Part shown: positions 14,603 to 15,246 of the stretch, in pieces
How positions within the stretch are numbered: the stretch's first letter is position 1
Layout: each line of letters starts with the position of its first letter
Origin: Robiginitomaculum sp.
GTDB lineage: Bacteria; Pseudomonadota; Alphaproteobacteria; Caulobacterales; Maricaulaceae
Assembly: GCA_026993275.1 (NCBI GenBank)
Contig: JALWUB010000335.1
Span: 1 to 15,246 of the forward strand
Direction: 5' to 3'
Length of the DNA stretch: 15,246 nucleotides
Notes under the pieces: model-generated
The model's database searches: none
Told to the model about the DNA's origin: nothing
The model's input: only the letters and a program-made list of their open reading frames with translations
Made by a program: the position numbers and the translations under genes

Positions 14603-15246
14603 GTGAACCAGGTTTTTCTTCCTGTAGCGGCGGTGCTGCTGGCCCTGTCGGCTCTGGCGTATGGGGCCGGGCGCAAACGGGCACTGCAAAGCGCGGGCGG
14701 GCGCCGCGCCGCGCTGCATTCCCTGCCGGGATATTCCGGCGCCTGGCTGGCGCTGTGGACCGGCGCCCCGGCCTTGCTGCTGCTGTTGGCCTGGGGCCTG
14801 GCTGGCAATGCCCTGACCATGGCCCTGCTGCATCTGGCGCTGCCGGACAGCGTGCGGGACCTGCCCGTGGAAAAGCTGCAGCTGTTCTTGCGCAATGCCC
14901 GCGCCCTGGCGGACGGCGGCGCCGCCAGCGAAACCTCTGCGGCCCTGCAGGCCGCAGCGCACAGCTATGCCCGGATCGAACGCCTTCTGACCGCCGGCGT
15001 GCTGATCCTGTCGGCGCTGTTGAGTGCGGGCGGCTTTGTCTATGCACGCCGCCGCATCGGCAAAGCCTTTCGCGCCCGCAATCATGTGGAGCGGGTGATT
15101 CTGGCGGTGCTGGCCCTGAGCGCGGCCATCGCCATTCTGACCACCTTCGGCATTGTCCTGTCGCTGCTGGGCGAATCCCTGCGGTTTTTCCGCGAGGTCA
15201 GCCCGCTGGAGTTTCTGTTTGGCCTGCACTGGAGCCCGCAAACGGC
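14603..15246 (+). CDS. pstC: Phosphate ABC transporter permease PstC (5' part, cut by window end)
   Basis: PstC is one of the two membrane subunits of the high-affinity PstSCAB phosphate importer. The frame is open from a GTG at 14603 through the window end (214 codons visible). Four hydrophobic segments appear at about 4-22, 47-75, 127-148 and 163-189. The last part (RNHVERVILAVLALSAAIAIL, FGIVLSLLGESLRFF, PLEFLFGLHWSPQ) is the typical start of the conserved PstC region. The preceding 155 or so residues match the N-terminal extension seen in alphaproteobacterial PstC. An AGGG lies about 6-9 bp upstream; TTG at 14597 is an alternative start. The Pho box upstream supports the identification. 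pstA, pstB and phoU should follow outside the window. Confidence 0.85.
   Translation, partial: MNQVFLPVAAVLLALSALAYGAGRKRALQSAGGRRAALHSLPGYSGAWLALWTGAPALLLLLAWGLAGNALTMALLHLALPDSVRDLPVEKLQLFLRNARALADGGAASETSAALQAAAHSYARIERLLTAGVLILSALLSAGGFVYARRRIGKAFRARNHVERVILAVLALSAAIAILTTFGIVLSLLGESLRFFREVSPLEFLFGLHWSPQT

Noticed and set aside
13800..15047. 415-residue minus-strand frame opposite the S24 regulator and pstC
   Set aside because: Crosses two supported plus-strand genes and their promoters; Arg/Pro/Ala-rich without motifs.

Overview
This is a GC-rich, densely packed chromosomal window, almost certainly from an alphaproteobacterium. The best evidence is a full-length gcrA, a cell-cycle regulator confined to that class. 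Supporting evidence is the divergent rmuC / def-fmt-truA block, an alpha-type S24 regulator and an N-terminally extended PstC. A Caulobacterales- or Hyphomonadales-like host is a reasonable inference, but the sequence does not fix the genus. I see no insertion sequence, phage block, CRISPR array, tRNA or rRNA, and composition looks even throughout, so this reads as core genome rather than an island.

Layout. (1) 120-2207, + strand: an EamA/DMT-type drug/metabolite exporter followed closely by a class V aminotransferase-fold enzyme. (2) 2194-5945, - strand, transcribed right to left: folP (dihydropteroate synthase), thiD (HMP/HMP-P kinase), a PhzF-family isomerase and an exported S41-type peptidase. 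The first three genes overlap at their joints, and gcrA (5998-6540) lies upstream on the same strand, so one transcript from the gcrA promoter is possible. (3) A 236-bp divergent intergenic region (6541-6776) carries DnaA-box-like sequences and two perfect inverted repeats in the predicted gcrA leader. (4) 6777-9765, + strand: an ABC-2 type permease without its ATPase, then argD and argF of arginine biosynthesis. (5) 9737-11987, - strand: def, fmt and truA, for N-terminal formyl-methionine handling and tRNA pseudouridylation. (6) 12063-13720, + strand, divergent from def: rmuC and a DUF4399 lipoprotein, then a hairpin. (7) 13848-14477, + strand: an HTH/S24 regulator with an intact LexA-like Ser/Lys pair. 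(8) 14603 to the window end: the first part of pstC, phosphate ABC permease, behind a clear Pho box.

No unknown multi-gene system is evident. The most interesting signals are regulatory. CcrM-type GANTC sites fall more often than expected in the few intergenic bases, including next to the predicted rmuC and S24-regulator promoters, in the same window as gcrA, whose product acts through methylated GANTC. The other notable signals are the DnaA-like boxes and structured leader at gcrA, the apparently leaderless divergent def/rmuC promoters, and the Pho box at pstC. Two convergent gene pairs overlap tail to tail (2194-2207 and 9737-9765).
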